Below, one piece after another: positions 7,856 to 16,129 of a DNA stretch of 64,000 bases. The stretch lies in the NCBI GenBank assembly GCA_964404895.1, contig CAYOLV010000007.1, positions 62,001 to 126,000 of the forward strand, read 5' to 3'. This stretch comes from JBGSUZ01 sp964404895 (GTDB taxonomy: Bacteria; Bacillota; Clostridia; Peptostreptococcales; Acidaminobacteraceae). How positions within the stretch are numbered: position 1 is the stretch's first letter; every line of letters starts with the position of its first letter. The notes under the pieces were generated by a model. It was given only the letters and a program-made list of their open reading frames with translations, made no database searches and was not told the DNA's origin. Position numbers and translations under genes: made by a program.

Positions 7856-8761
7856 ATGAAATCAATCGTAATTGGAAAAAATGAAGACGGACAAAGACTG
7901 GATCGTTTTTTACTGAAATACTTAAACAACAGCAGTCGCAGCAATATTTTTAAATTAATACGAAAAAAAGTGTTCAAAGTCAACGGCGTGAAAGTCAAAG
8001 AAGAATATTTCCTAAAAGATGGAGACGTCCTTGAAATGTATTTAAGCGATGAAACCTTGGCCTCTCTCATGACGGAAGAAGAACCTATTACGGCAGAAGA
8101 AGCGGATTTGGACATTATTTTTGAAGACGATGAAATTCTTGTCGTCAATAAGCCAAAAGGATTGCTAACCCATCCTGATCAATCTGAGTATAAAAAAACT
8201 CTGGCATCCTTTGTGCAAATTTATTTGAAGCATTTGGCCACCAGAACGTTTAAACCTGCGCCTATCCATAGACTGGACAAAAATACCAGCGGTATTGTGG
8301 TCTTTGCAAAGACCTACGACGCTTTAAAGCGCTATAACGAACTGATGAGAGCCCGAAAAATTCAAAAGTTTTACCAATGTGTCGTCCACGGTAAAGTTTC
8401 GGAAGCTGGAGAAGTCATTGGTTACCTGACAAAAGATGAAGCAAGCAACAAGGTGAGTTTGTCAGAAATGTCAGATGACGCTGCAAAATACTGTCATACC
8501 AAATACAGACCGATTCAAAACCTTGGGAAATATACCCTTTTGGAAGTTGAACTGCTTACAGGTAGAAGTCATCAAATCAGAGCCTCTATGTCCTATATTG
8601 ATCATCCGATTGTGGGTGACTTCAAATATGGCGGAAGAAGAATTAAAAGTGTTGATAGCCAACTGCTTCATGGGTATAAGGTGGTCATAGAGGATCGCAC
8701 CTTCACATGCGACTCTGGAGAAATACAAGCTTTCATAAATGAGGCCCAAAACGGGAGATGA
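7856..8761 (+). CDS. RluA-family pseudouridine synthase with S4 domain
   Basis: 301-residue rRNA-modifying enzyme. An N-terminal S4 RNA-binding domain (about residues 1-65, starting MKSIVIGKNEDGQRLDRFLLKY) precedes the RluA catalytic domain. The signature HRLDKNTSG places the catalytic Asp at residue 141, and the family-typical LLTGRSHQIRASM follows. It fits the RluC/RluD group that modifies 23S rRNA; the exact site cannot be assigned. The gene lies 4 bp after the acetyltransferase gene and 4 bp before the next. Confidence 0.93.
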   Translation: MKSIVIGKNEDGQRLDRFLLKYLNNSSRSNIFKLIRKKVFKVNGVKVKEEYFLKDGDVLEMYLSDETLASLMTEEEPITAEEADLDIIFEDDEILVVNKPKGLLTHPDQSEYKKTLASFVQIYLKHLATRTFKPAPIHRLDKNTSGIVVFAKTYDALKRYNELMRARKIQKFYQCVVHGKVSEAGEVIGYLTKDEASNKVSLSEMSDDAAKYCHTKYRPIQNLGKYTLLEVELLTGRSHQIRASMSYIDHPIVGDFKYGGRRIKSVDSQLLHGYKVVIEDRTFTCDSGEIQAFINEAQNGR

Positions 8762-8765
8762 TCGA

Positions 8766-9590
8766 ATGATCAAGGAATACGACATTATTGTAAAATTGGT
8801 TCAACGTTATGATTATTCTGGTGCACTTGAAATAATGAATGATCAAGGATTAGATTCGTCTAATGCTGCGGTATTGATGGATTCTTGTCGCTACGCCATT
8901 AATTTTGATTTTTCAACAGCAAAAAAATTGCTCAGAACTTTGCCTCAGGACTTTCAAAAAGAATCTGAAATCAAATGGCTTAAAGAGAATCTCAAAGAAT
9001 TGATCAGTGGTGAAATTGAACCCATGTTTTCGGAACTCCTTGAGAATATACGGTTTAAAATTGTCAATCAGGAGTTTATAGATTTCCTTGGAAGGATCAA
9101 CCGATGCCGTGAAGCGATTTTTAAATATATGTTTGTAAAAAAACATATCAATCGCACCCAATTTAATTTTCACGTTGAAGTTATGCAGAAGAGATATATT
9201 TTGAAAATATTGAAAAAACAGTATAAAATTTACAATAACAATATCGTATTTGGGATTACAACTTACATCAATCGCAACATGAAAGTAGATTACAAATACA
9301 GTGAGGTCGTTAAAATTTTAAATGCTGCTAAAATGAGCGATTTAATTGAGCTTAGAAATGATTCTATTGTAGGACACGGATTTGTAGGCGTTGGAAAAGA
9401 AGAGATTTACAAGGCTTATGGCAATCCTTATTGGATTCTTGACGACTTTAAAACTTGTTTGTCCCTATTAGATTTGGACATTGAAGCCCGGAAATACGAC
9501 CGCATTAATCGAATCATAGTCAGGGAATTAGAATTGTTAAGCAGAGCATCTTCGCCAATCTACAATGGCGAACATTATACCTTTGAATGA
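8766..9590 (+). CDS. HEPN-like protein resembling the nuclease half of Csm6-type CRISPR proteins, no CARF domain
   Basis: 274 residues. I place the start at the ATG at 8766, behind GGGAG. The N-terminus holds two short helical repeats of the form YDYSGALEIM and FDFSTAKKLL. A middle helical block (FIDFLGRINRCREAIFKYMF) follows. Near the C-terminus ELRNDSIVGHGF gives an R197-N198-x5-H204 motif, the R-x4-6-H catalytic signature of HEPN ribonucleases. The same ordering of helical repeats and an LRNxSxxxHGF-like motif is what I recall of the HEPN part of TIGR02710/Csm6-like proteins. Here the sensor CARF domain is absent. It sits between rRNA modification and signal peptidase genes, with no MNT antitoxin or cas gene. 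RNase activity is inference. Confidence 0.55.
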   Translation: MIKEYDIIVKLVQRYDYSGALEIMNDQGLDSSNAAVLMDSCRYAINFDFSTAKKLLRTLPQDFQKESEIKWLKENLKELISGEIEPMFSELLENIRFKIVNQEFIDFLGRINRCREAIFKYMFVKKHINRTQFNFHVEVMQKRYILKILKKQYKIYNNNIVFGITTYINRNMKVDYKYSEVVKILNAAKMSDLIELRNDSIVGHGFVGVGKEEIYKAYGNPYWILDDFKTCLSLLDLDIEARKYDRINRIIVRELELLSRASSPIYNGEHYTFE

Positions 9591-9604
9591 ATTGGAGCGA
9601 ATAA

Positions 9605-10135
9605 ATGAAAAAAGAAATCATTGAGTGGGCACGTGCGCTGATAGGCGCCTTTGTACTCACGGCTATCATTATATTTTTTATCAGACCTACAGTCGTGTAT
9701 GGTCCGTCTATGGAACCGAGTTATTATGACAGAGAATATTTGCTGATCAGTAAAGCATACGTATATGCTAAGGGACTTGAAAAGGGAGATGTGGTTATTT
9801 TTAAAACCCATTTACCGATTGAAAATGGCAGTGGCGAAAAAAATCTGATCAAGCGGATCATTGGCGTTGCAGGTGACACGGTGGAAATCTTAGACGGGAA
9901 AGTGTACATCAACGGCAGCCCTATTGAAGAAGACTATACAGATGGGTCCCTGACAGAAACTTTTGGGGAAACGAAATGGGTTGTTGGAGAAGATGAAATA
10001 TTTGTTCTCGGCGATAACCGAGACAATAGCAAAGACAGTCGTTTTGACGATGTCGGTTTGGTTAAGAAAAAGACAATTATGGGAAAAGTCATGTTAAGAG
10101 TGCTGCCGTTAAGTCGAGCAGGAGCCGTAGATTAG
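9605..10135 (+). CDS. lepB: Signal peptidase I
   Basis: 176-residue membrane serine protease that removes signal peptides on the outer face of the membrane. One N-terminal transmembrane helix (about residues 11-27) is followed by GPSMEPS with catalytic Ser35, KRIIGVAGD with general base Lys83, and the conserved GDNRDNSKDSR box. Length and layout match the short Gram-positive SipS type. The ATG at 9605 follows GGAG. It is embedded in the 7.0-13.5 kb operon. Confidence 0.96.
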   Translation: MKKEIIEWARALIGAFVLTAIIIFFIRPTVVYGPSMEPSYYDREYLLISKAYVYAKGLEKGDVVIFKTHLPIENGSGEKNLIKRIIGVAGDTVEILDGKVYINGSPIEEDYTDGSLTETFGETKWVVGEDEIFVLGDNRDNSKDSRFDDVGLVKKKTIMGKVMLRVLPLSRAGAVD

Positions 10136-10148
10136 GAGCGTGTTACCG

Positions 10149-11807
10149 ATGACAGATGCCAATATGATTCAGGTCAAAATAAAAAATGAAGTCTATGAAG
10201 TGCCAATGGGGATGAAAGCAGTTGAGTTGGCAAAGAGACTGAGAACAGAGGATCAAGCTGAAATCGTCGCCCTGAGAACCAACAATACCATCAAAGAATT
10301 AAGTTATTCAATGACCTCGAACATGTCATTGGAATGGATTGATATTACAGACGTAGACGGTGTGCGTATTTATCAAAGAAGTTTATCCTTCGTTTTGATT
10401 CGGGCTTCCATGGAGCTTTTTGAAGGCATACAAGTCACTGTGGAACATTCCCTGAACAAAGGACTGTATTTTGAATTTAAGTACGAACGCCAATTGACTG
10501 AAGAAGATGTGGCTCAAATCAAGGCGCGTATGGTTGAAATCATCCAAAGGGATGAGCCTTTTGTAAAAGAAAAAGTGGACAAAGAAACGGCAGCCCTTTA
10601 TTTTGAAAAGTTTAATATGTTGCCGAAGAAAGCTTTGTTGAAATACAGAACCCAAGATTTTATCAATATGTATGCACTTGGGTGGCTCAAAAATTACTTT
10701 TATGGCTATATGGTTCCTAGCACAGGGTATTTAAAGGTCTTTGACTTAAAAGCGTTTGGGGAAGGTGTTGTGTTGCTGTTCCCTAACAAGTACTCTTTGA
10801 AAGAACTGCCAACCTATATTGAACAGCCTAAAATCGCACAAATTTATAAAGAGTCGGAAGACTGGGGTAAAATCTTAGGGGTTGCTTTTGTGGCAGATCT
10901 TAACGATTGGATCACTGAGCGCCATGTGGAAGAGATTATGCGAGTTCAAGAAGCTCTCCAAGAGAAAAAAATAGCCCAGATTGCAGATCAAATCACTGCT
11001 AGCAATAAACGGTTGGTATTGATTGCAGGACCTTCTTCTTCGGGGAAAACTACCTTTGCAAATAGGCTGATGGTTCAACTTAAGGTCAATGGCCTTAAGC
11101 CAATAACTATTTCCACAGATGACTATTTTGTTGACCGAGAACACACGCCCCTAGACGAAGAAGGGAAATTTGACTTTGAGTCCATCGATTCAGTGGATGT
11201 GGACTTGTTCAACAAAAATTTGGCAGCTCTCCTCAAAGGAGAAGATGTGCAGCTGCCAACGTTTAATTTCCGAGTGGGGAAACGTGAGTACTTAGGCAAA
11301 CACCTTGAAATTCACCCAGACCAAACTATTATCATTGAAGGGATACATGGCTTGAATGAAAGACTGACAGCAGCCATTGACAAAAAAGACAAATTTAAAA
11401 TATACATCAGTGCCTTAACGACCCTCAGCATTGATGAACATAACCGAATTCCCACAACAGATACAAGACTCATTCGCAGAATTGTTAGAGATAACCGATC
11501 AAGAGGTTATTCAGCATTAACCACCATCGGGCAGTGGCCTTCGGTTAGAAGAGGGGAAGAACGGAATATATTCCCATTCCAAGAAGAAGCAGATGTCATG
11601 TTTAACTCTGCTATGGTTCATGAAATGGCAGTTCTGAAAAAATATGCCCAACCGTTATTGATAGACATAGACGAAACCAAACCTGAATATTCAGAAGCCA
11701 AGCGTCTTTTGAAATTCCTCAGTTATTTCAAATCCATAGACGATGAGAAACAAATTCCGCCAACCTCTATTTTGAGAGAGTTTATTGGTGGCAGCAGCTT
11801 TGAATAA
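10149..11807 (+). CDS. Nucleoside (uridine-type) kinase fused to TGS/ThrRS-like N-terminal region
   Basis: 552 residues. The N-terminal ~60 residues look like a TGS domain, followed by a region resembling the threonyl-tRNA synthetase second additional domain (HSLNKGLYFEF and following). The C-terminal half is a uridine kinase-like P-loop fold: Walker A AGPSSSGKTTF near residue 288, then STDDYFVDRE and IIIEGIHGLNE. This fusion is common in clostridia and is annotated as nucleoside kinase. The AGGAG overlapping the lepB stop fits the ATG at 10149 (10 bases); the GTG at 10140 is too close. The true substrate is not certain. Confidence 0.88.
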   Translation: MTDANMIQVKIKNEVYEVPMGMKAVELAKRLRTEDQAEIVALRTNNTIKELSYSMTSNMSLEWIDITDVDGVRIYQRSLSFVLIRASMELFEGIQVTVEHSLNKGLYFEFKYERQLTEEDVAQIKARMVEIIQRDEPFVKEKVDKETAALYFEKFNMLPKKALLKYRTQDFINMYALGWLKNYFYGYMVPSTGYLKVFDLKAFGEGVVLLFPNKYSLKELPTYIEQPKIAQIYKESEDWGKILGVAFVADLNDWITERHVEEIMRVQEALQEKKIAQIADQITASNKRLVLIAGPSSSGKTTFANRLMVQLKVNGLKPITISTDDYFVDREHTPLDEEGKFDFESIDSVDVDLFNKNLAALLKGEDVQLPTFNFRVGKREYLGKHLEIHPDQTIIIEGIHGLNERLTAAIDKKDKFKIYISALTTLSIDEHNRIPTTDTRLIRRIVRDNRSRGYSALTTIGQWPSVRRGEERNIFPFQEEADVMFNSAMVHEMAVLKKYAQPLLIDIDETKPEYSEAKRLLKFLSYFKSIDDEKQIPPTSILREFIGGSSFE

Positions 11808-11836
11808 AAAGACAAGTGATGTTGGAGGTGTAGCAG

Positions 11837-13498
11837 GTGACAGGGACAAGAGAACAAAGCTCGAATCATGTGGCTAACATGAAAACACCTATGTACACAT
11901 TCTTGATTAGTTTTGCTATTTTTGTTCTAGTCTTTGTGACAAAAGAACAATTAATCCAAAGGGCAATCCACATCAATTTTAGTGCCATTAACGGATTCTT
12001 AGATCTTGGCTTTATCATTGAATTAATGCTGATTTATAACACGACCTACTATGCCTTTATCGTTTCTCGAAAAACGAAGGTTTTAGCCTTGGCGTTGGCG
12101 TTTTTAGGCACAGGTGTTTTTAATCTTCTCAGCTATTTAATGATGATTTATTTCAACTACCAAAGTCCTGTCGACATGATGGAACTGGGCAGTATGCTGG
12201 GCAATTTTAGTCTTCTCATTCTATTTGCAGTCATCATTTGGTCGAGAACCCGAATCGCAGAAGACGCTGTCACAGGCACCAATAAAATGGTCTTTATGAT
12301 GATGCCCATCATCATGGGTGTTATATTTTTAGTCTTTACCGTTCTGATGAATTTAACTTTCATACGGACAGAATCCTTCTATTGGGTGGGTCCATTAGAG
12401 TTAACCTTGAGCTTTATCGTATGCCTGGAGTTGATTCTTCTCATGGTACTCAGTGCTCAGCAGTATTATGGAGAAAGAAATAGCTATTATATCAGTATGA
12501 TTTCTGCTTATGTATTGTTCTTAATTGCCATTATGTTTTCTAATTTTTTAGGGCAATACGGTCAGATGACTCGCTTCTTTACCAATGTTTTTCAAGTGGC
12601 GGGGGCGGCGGTCATGCTTAAGTACGCCTATAGAATCTACATTGGAAATCCTATTAAAAATGTTCAACAGCGTGAAGAACAGGTCTATTTGTTCGCTAAA
12701 AATATTGAGCGAGTCATTCAAAAGAAGACCAATGAAGTCAATGAAATCAACAACCGTTTTTTAACAGAATTGGAATATGCAAAAAATATTCAACAATCTC
12801 TGTTGCCACCCAATCGGTTGGTCATGAAAAATACCCATTTTATTTCAGAGTATTTTCCTTGTGACAAACTTTCGGGGGACTTTTATGACATCTACAAAAT
12901 AGACGATGAAAATATTGGCATGTACATATTAGACGTTTCGGGTCATGGTATTTCTGCCGCTTTAATGACCATGTTCTGCAACAACTATATCAGGTCTACT
13001 GAAAGGTTAATCATGCGTTTTAGGGGGTTGAAGCCTCACAAGAACTTAGCCAACTTCTTTGAAGAATTCAACAAAATGAATTTTCCAGACGAAATGCACA
13101 TGGTAGTCTTTTTTGCTTCATACAATCAAATTACAAAAAAGTTGACTTACTGTTCTGGGGGCATGAACTGTATTCCTTTTGTGGTCAGTGAAGACGGCAG
13201 CCTCAAGTACTTAGAAGACTCCGAAGGCTTTGCCATCTGTAATCTTAATGGAATTTATACTCCTGAGTACAAGTCGGCAGTCATCAACTTAAAATCTGGA
13301 GATCGGGTGATTTTCTATACCGATGGCCTAGTAGATCATGAAAAAAATCAAGTTTTCGATCAAAATGAACTGGAACAACTCTTTAAAGAATCGAATAAAG
13401 GGAGTTTAAGGCAGCTTAACGAAAAGCTGATTTCAAAAATATATCCTCAAAGCGGTAAATTAGAAGACGATATCACATACTTTATTATGGAAGTGTAG
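11837..13498 (+). CDS. Membrane PP2C/SpoIIE-type serine phosphatase
   Basis: 553 residues. About eight transmembrane segments occupy residues 18-270, then a coiled linker (about 280-315), then a SpoIIE-like PP2C phosphatase domain. Metal-binding motifs are visible: SGDFYD, DVSGHGISAALMTM and FYTDGLVDHEK. Such enzymes usually dephosphorylate anti-anti-sigma factors, but no sigma factor, anti-sigma kinase or STAS antagonist gene is adjacent. It is the last gene of the operon, 29 bp after the kinase, starting at a GTG behind GGAGG. The output pathway is unknown. Confidence 0.9.
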   Translation: MTGTREQSSNHVANMKTPMYTFLISFAIFVLVFVTKEQLIQRAIHINFSAINGFLDLGFIIELMLIYNTTYYAFIVSRKTKVLALALAFLGTGVFNLLSYLMMIYFNYQSPVDMMELGSMLGNFSLLILFAVIIWSRTRIAEDAVTGTNKMVFMMMPIIMGVIFLVFTVLMNLTFIRTESFYWVGPLELTLSFIVCLELILLMVLSAQQYYGERNSYYISMISAYVLFLIAIMFSNFLGQYGQMTRFFTNVFQVAGAAVMLKYAYRIYIGNPIKNVQQREEQVYLFAKNIERVIQKKTNEVNEINNRFLTELEYAKNIQQSLLPPNRLVMKNTHFISEYFPCDKLSGDFYDIYKIDDENIGMYILDVSGHGISAALMTMFCNNYIRSTERLIMRFRGLKPHKNLANFFEEFNKMNFPDEMHMVVFFASYNQITKKLTYCSGGMNCIPFVVSEDGSLKYLEDSEGFAICNLNGIYTPEYKSAVINLKSGDRVIFYTDGLVDHEKNQVFDQNELEQLFKESNKGSLRQLNEKLISKIYPQSGKLEDDITYFIMEV

Positions 13499-13527
13499 TA
13501 TAATTTAATTCGCCACATGAAAAGAAA

Positions 13528-13556
13528 TTGACTAAATTTCATATAAAAAATATAAT
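13528..13556 (+). promoter_or_regulatory. Strong SigA-type promoter
   Basis: TTGACT at 13528-13533 and a perfect TATAAT at 13551-13556, separated by 17 bases, lie 52 bp upstream of the ArsR-like regulator start. They make that gene an independent transcription unit. Confidence 0.85.
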
Positions 13557-13607
13557 GTGGTTGGGGGATCAAAAAAATACACTGGATTAATAGGAGTAGA
13601 ATTAAAC

Positions 13608-14240
13608 ATGGGGATTAACGAAGTATTAGTAGTCAATAGTCTTGAACAGATCAAAGCGCTCTCAAGCCCTTATCGCATCAAAATTATTGAGACATTCGAC
13701 AACAAACCTGCAAGTGCAAAAGATATTTCTGCACGCATGGGCGAACCACACGGCAGAGTCAATTATCATATCAAAACACTAGCGAAAGTTGGTATTTTGA
13801 AGTTGGTAGACGTTTCTGTAAAGCAAGGGGTTGTAGAGAAGTATTACATGCCTGTTGCTGAATCCATTGTTTTAGACAGCAGAGTCGTTAATAAAAATGA
13901 CGAGCACGGCGTCAAAGACATGAGAAATGCAGGGATTGCACTCTATGAAAAAATTTCAAAAGAGTTCTATGCTACAATGAACAACAGAGAATTGAAGGTC
14001 AACAAAAAAATCAATTATGATTTTGACTTCTACTTGAATGAAGAAGAAGCTGAAGCGTTGAACACTGAAATTCAAAATGTTGTAGATGCTTTCTTAAAAG
14101 ACAAAGATGAAAAGCGAGAAGGCACACATCGTTATTTTGCCGCATCTATGATCATTCCAATGACCTTGGGGGAGGAAGTTAGAATCGAATCTGGAGAGGA
14201 AAATGACACTGACGATTCAGAAGACACATTAGACGTGTAA
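13608..14240 (+). CDS. ArsR-like winged-helix transcriptional regulator
   Basis: 210 residues. The N-terminal half is a winged helix of the ArsR type: LEQIKALSSPYRIKIIETF, AKDISARMGEPHGRVNYHI (recognition helix), then a wing. The C-terminal ~110 residues are acidic and helical with no visible metal-binding Cys/His cluster, so metal sensing is unlikely. The start at the ATG at 13608 is set by AGGAG at 13592-13596 and the Met-Gly start. It has its own promoter and terminator. Its targets cannot be deduced. Confidence 0.85.
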   Translation: MGINEVLVVNSLEQIKALSSPYRIKIIETFDNKPASAKDISARMGEPHGRVNYHIKTLAKVGILKLVDVSVKQGVVEKYYMPVAESIVLDSRVVNKNDEHGVKDMRNAGIALYEKISKEFYATMNNRELKVNKKINYDFDFYLNEEEAEALNTEIQNVVDAFLKDKDEKREGTHRYFAASMIIPMTLGEEVRIESGEENDTDDSEDTLDV

Positions 14241-14242
14241 CA

Positions 14243-14266
14243 ACCGGGGGGCAACCCCCTTTTTTT
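14243..14266 (+). terminator. Terminator after the ArsR-like gene
   Basis: A compact GGGGG / CCCCC hairpin with a 4-nt GCAA loop is followed by T7, a few bases after the stop codon. Confidence 0.85.
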
Positions 14267-14319
14267 ATACAAAAATACAGTAACGCCTAACAGCAGCAAG
14301 TTACTTAAATTCAGGGAAG

Positions 14320-15393
14320 TTGGAAAGGTTGGTCAAGGCTGTGAAGGAGCTCTTCAAAAGGCTTGAAAAAATAGGAGTAAATCGTCCGAAAGTCATGTCG
14401 GTGAGTGCGTTGACGGCCTACCCAGACATTTATTTCAAAAGAGAATGTTCAGGAGCGCTGACAGGACTTGAACCTGATTTCAATCATTTTCAGGGGCTGC
14501 AGTCATACATATTGCCGTGGAAATATATTGTTGGAATGGCGCTTCCTTATGATTTAATGCCTAAAGACAAAAGTTACATGCCAAAAGAATTAAGCAGTAT
14601 CAGTATTATGGCTTGGGAATGGGACTATCATGAGAAAATCAGAGCGGGGTTAAGGGCAGTGTTAGGCACAGACTCGCACTATGAGGTTCACATTGACCAA
14701 GGCCCCCTCCCGGAGCGGTATTTGGCAATGCAGATGGGGATTGCTGAACCAGGGCGTAGTCAGATGCTGATTCACCCTGAATATGGGACGGCATTTCATT
14801 TAGCTTTTATTCTCACCAATTTAGAAGTCACAGAGGGAATAGACATCGTTGAAACTTTCCCGGGAAAAGCCTTTAAACTCGCAGAATTTTGTTCGAACTG
14901 TAAAGCATGCCAAGTAAGTTGCCCGAGCGGTGCCCTACTGGGGGAGGCTGATTTTGAACCAAGTCGCTGTATTTCTGCCATCACCCAGAAGAAAGGGATG
15001 CTGAGTTCAGCGGAAATGGATCTTTTGGGTCGCCAGCTTTACGGTTGTGATCTATGTCAGTTAAGCTGTCCTGCAAATATGCCCTTATCCACCCTCAAAA
15101 AAAGTTTTTTGCCCCAAAGAGAAACCATGAACCGAATAGACCCTGAAATGTTGCTGGCTTGTTCACAAAAAACATTTAAGGCGCAGTTTGGTCAAATGGG
15201 TTTTCCTTGGAGAGGCTTGAGTGTTTCGAAACGCAATGCCCTCATTAATATAGGAAATTATGGATTTTTGGATCAGTTAGCAATTTTAGATGAGTTCATG
15301 CAAAGTCAACGAGGCTCTGAGGATGAAGTCTTATATCAGACCTGTGTCTGGGCTAAGGAAAAATTAATCAAAAGGCAAATAGTAGTAGAGTAA
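14320..15393 (+). CDS. queG: Epoxyqueuosine reductase-like protein (QueG family)
   Basis: About 357 residues. The last step of tRNA queuosine synthesis is cobalamin-dependent reduction of epoxyqueuosine. Two 4Fe-4S motifs are visible: CSNCKACQVSCPSGAL and YGCDLCQLSCPAN. Upstream, HIDQGPLPERYLA keeps the catalytic-type Asp of QueG (VDSAPILER in E. coli), and RCISAITQKKG matches RCISYLTIE. The C-terminal part is HEAT-like. No other queuosine gene is near, and the protein is somewhat divergent, so a related corrinoid or iron-sulfur reductase is possible. The start is uncertain: TTG at 14320 or 14329, or GTG at 14341; no clear ribosome binding site decides. Confidence 0.75.
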   Translation: MERLVKAVKELFKRLEKIGVNRPKVMSVSALTAYPDIYFKRECSGALTGLEPDFNHFQGLQSYILPWKYIVGMALPYDLMPKDKSYMPKELSSISIMAWEWDYHEKIRAGLRAVLGTDSHYEVHIDQGPLPERYLAMQMGIAEPGRSQMLIHPEYGTAFHLAFILTNLEVTEGIDIVETFPGKAFKLAEFCSNCKACQVSCPSGALLGEADFEPSRCISAITQKKGMLSSAEMDLLGRQLYGCDLCQLSCPANMPLSTLKKSFLPQRETMNRIDPEMLLACSQKTFKAQFGQMGFPWRGLSVSKRNALINIGNYGFLDQLAILDEFMQSQRGSEDEVLYQTCVWAKEKLIKRQIVVE

Positions 15394-15445
15394 AATAATC
15401 TCATCTGCAACAAAAAATTATCTTAATGAAGAAAGGGCTTTATCC

Positions 15446-16000
15446 ATGAAAGATTTAAACCAACTATTGGCAATCAATTTAAAGCGAATCCGAGAAGAGC
15501 GAAATTTATCTCTTGCCCAATTGTCAGAGCAGTGTGGGGTAAGCAAGAGCATGCTTGGGCAAATTGAACGGGGAGAAGCAAATCCATCGGTAGGAACCAT
15601 TTGGAAGATCGCCAATGGGCTCAGGGTATCCTTTACCTCCTTGCTCAGCGAAGCGCCGGGACAAGTGAATATCATTTCCAAAGAAGATGCTTATGAAGTG
15701 GCACAAGAAGATGGCATGTACAGACTGATGTCTTATTTTCCTTACGACCCGGCAAAGAAATTTGAAATGTACACCGTAGAGTTAGACCCAGGCTGTCTCC
15801 ACATTTCAGATGCTCACGTGAAAGGTGTAGAAGAATTCATGGTAGTGATGGAAGGACAGTTGGAAGTTGAAATAGGGGGAACCGTCTACAAACTTAAAAC
15901 AGGAGATGCGGCAAACTTTGTTTCTGATGGCACTCATGCTTATAGAAATCCTACTAAAAAGTTGACAAAAGTGTCCATTGTCCTCTTCTATGCCGAATAA
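15446..16000 (+). CDS. XRE-family regulator with C-terminal cupin
   Basis: 184 residues. An N-terminal helix-turn-helix (residues 8-62, LAQLSEQCGVSKSMLGQIERG) is joined to a small cupin domain (about 115-180, EEFMVVMEGQLEVEIGG). Members of this group (PuuR-like) often bind a small metabolite in the cupin and control an adjacent catabolic operon. It lies 129 bp upstream of tdh-kbl on the same strand, with inverted repeats in between, so regulation of threonine degradation is a reasonable inference. Confidence 0.9.
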   Translation: MKDLNQLLAINLKRIREERNLSLAQLSEQCGVSKSMLGQIERGEANPSVGTIWKIANGLRVSFTSLLSEAPGQVNIISKEDAYEVAQEDGMYRLMSYFPYDPAKKFEMYTVELDPGCLHISDAHVKGVEEFMVVMEGQLEVEIGGTVYKLKTGDAANFVSDGTHAYRNPTKKLTKVSIVLFYAE

Positions 16001-16033
16001 ATTAATTTGTCAGACATTTCCCTTAAAATATGA

Positions 16034-16097
16034 TTGTGCATTATATTGTCCGTGTGCTACACTATAAAATATAGGGTAGTGATATCTCATTATAGTG
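16034..16097 (+). promoter_or_regulatory. tdh promoter region with inverted repeats (candidate operator)
   Basis: A plausible promoter is TTGTGC (16034-16039), 18 bases, then TACACT (16058-16063) with a TG extension. It overlaps two symmetric elements: CTATA-AAA-TATAG at 16062-16074, and the arms CACTATAA (16060-16067) and TTATAGTG (16090-16097), which are perfect complements. Placed at and just after the start of transcription, they would suit a repressor such as the XRE-cupin protein upstream. Confidence 0.5.
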
Positions 16098-16129
16098 GGA
16101 AAACACATATTTTTTAGGAGGTTTGTTCG

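Noticed and set aside
13557..13607. Longer N-terminus for the ArsR-like regulator
   Set aside because: Would start one base after the TATAAT box, before any possible transcript start, and AGGAG supports the ATG at 13608.
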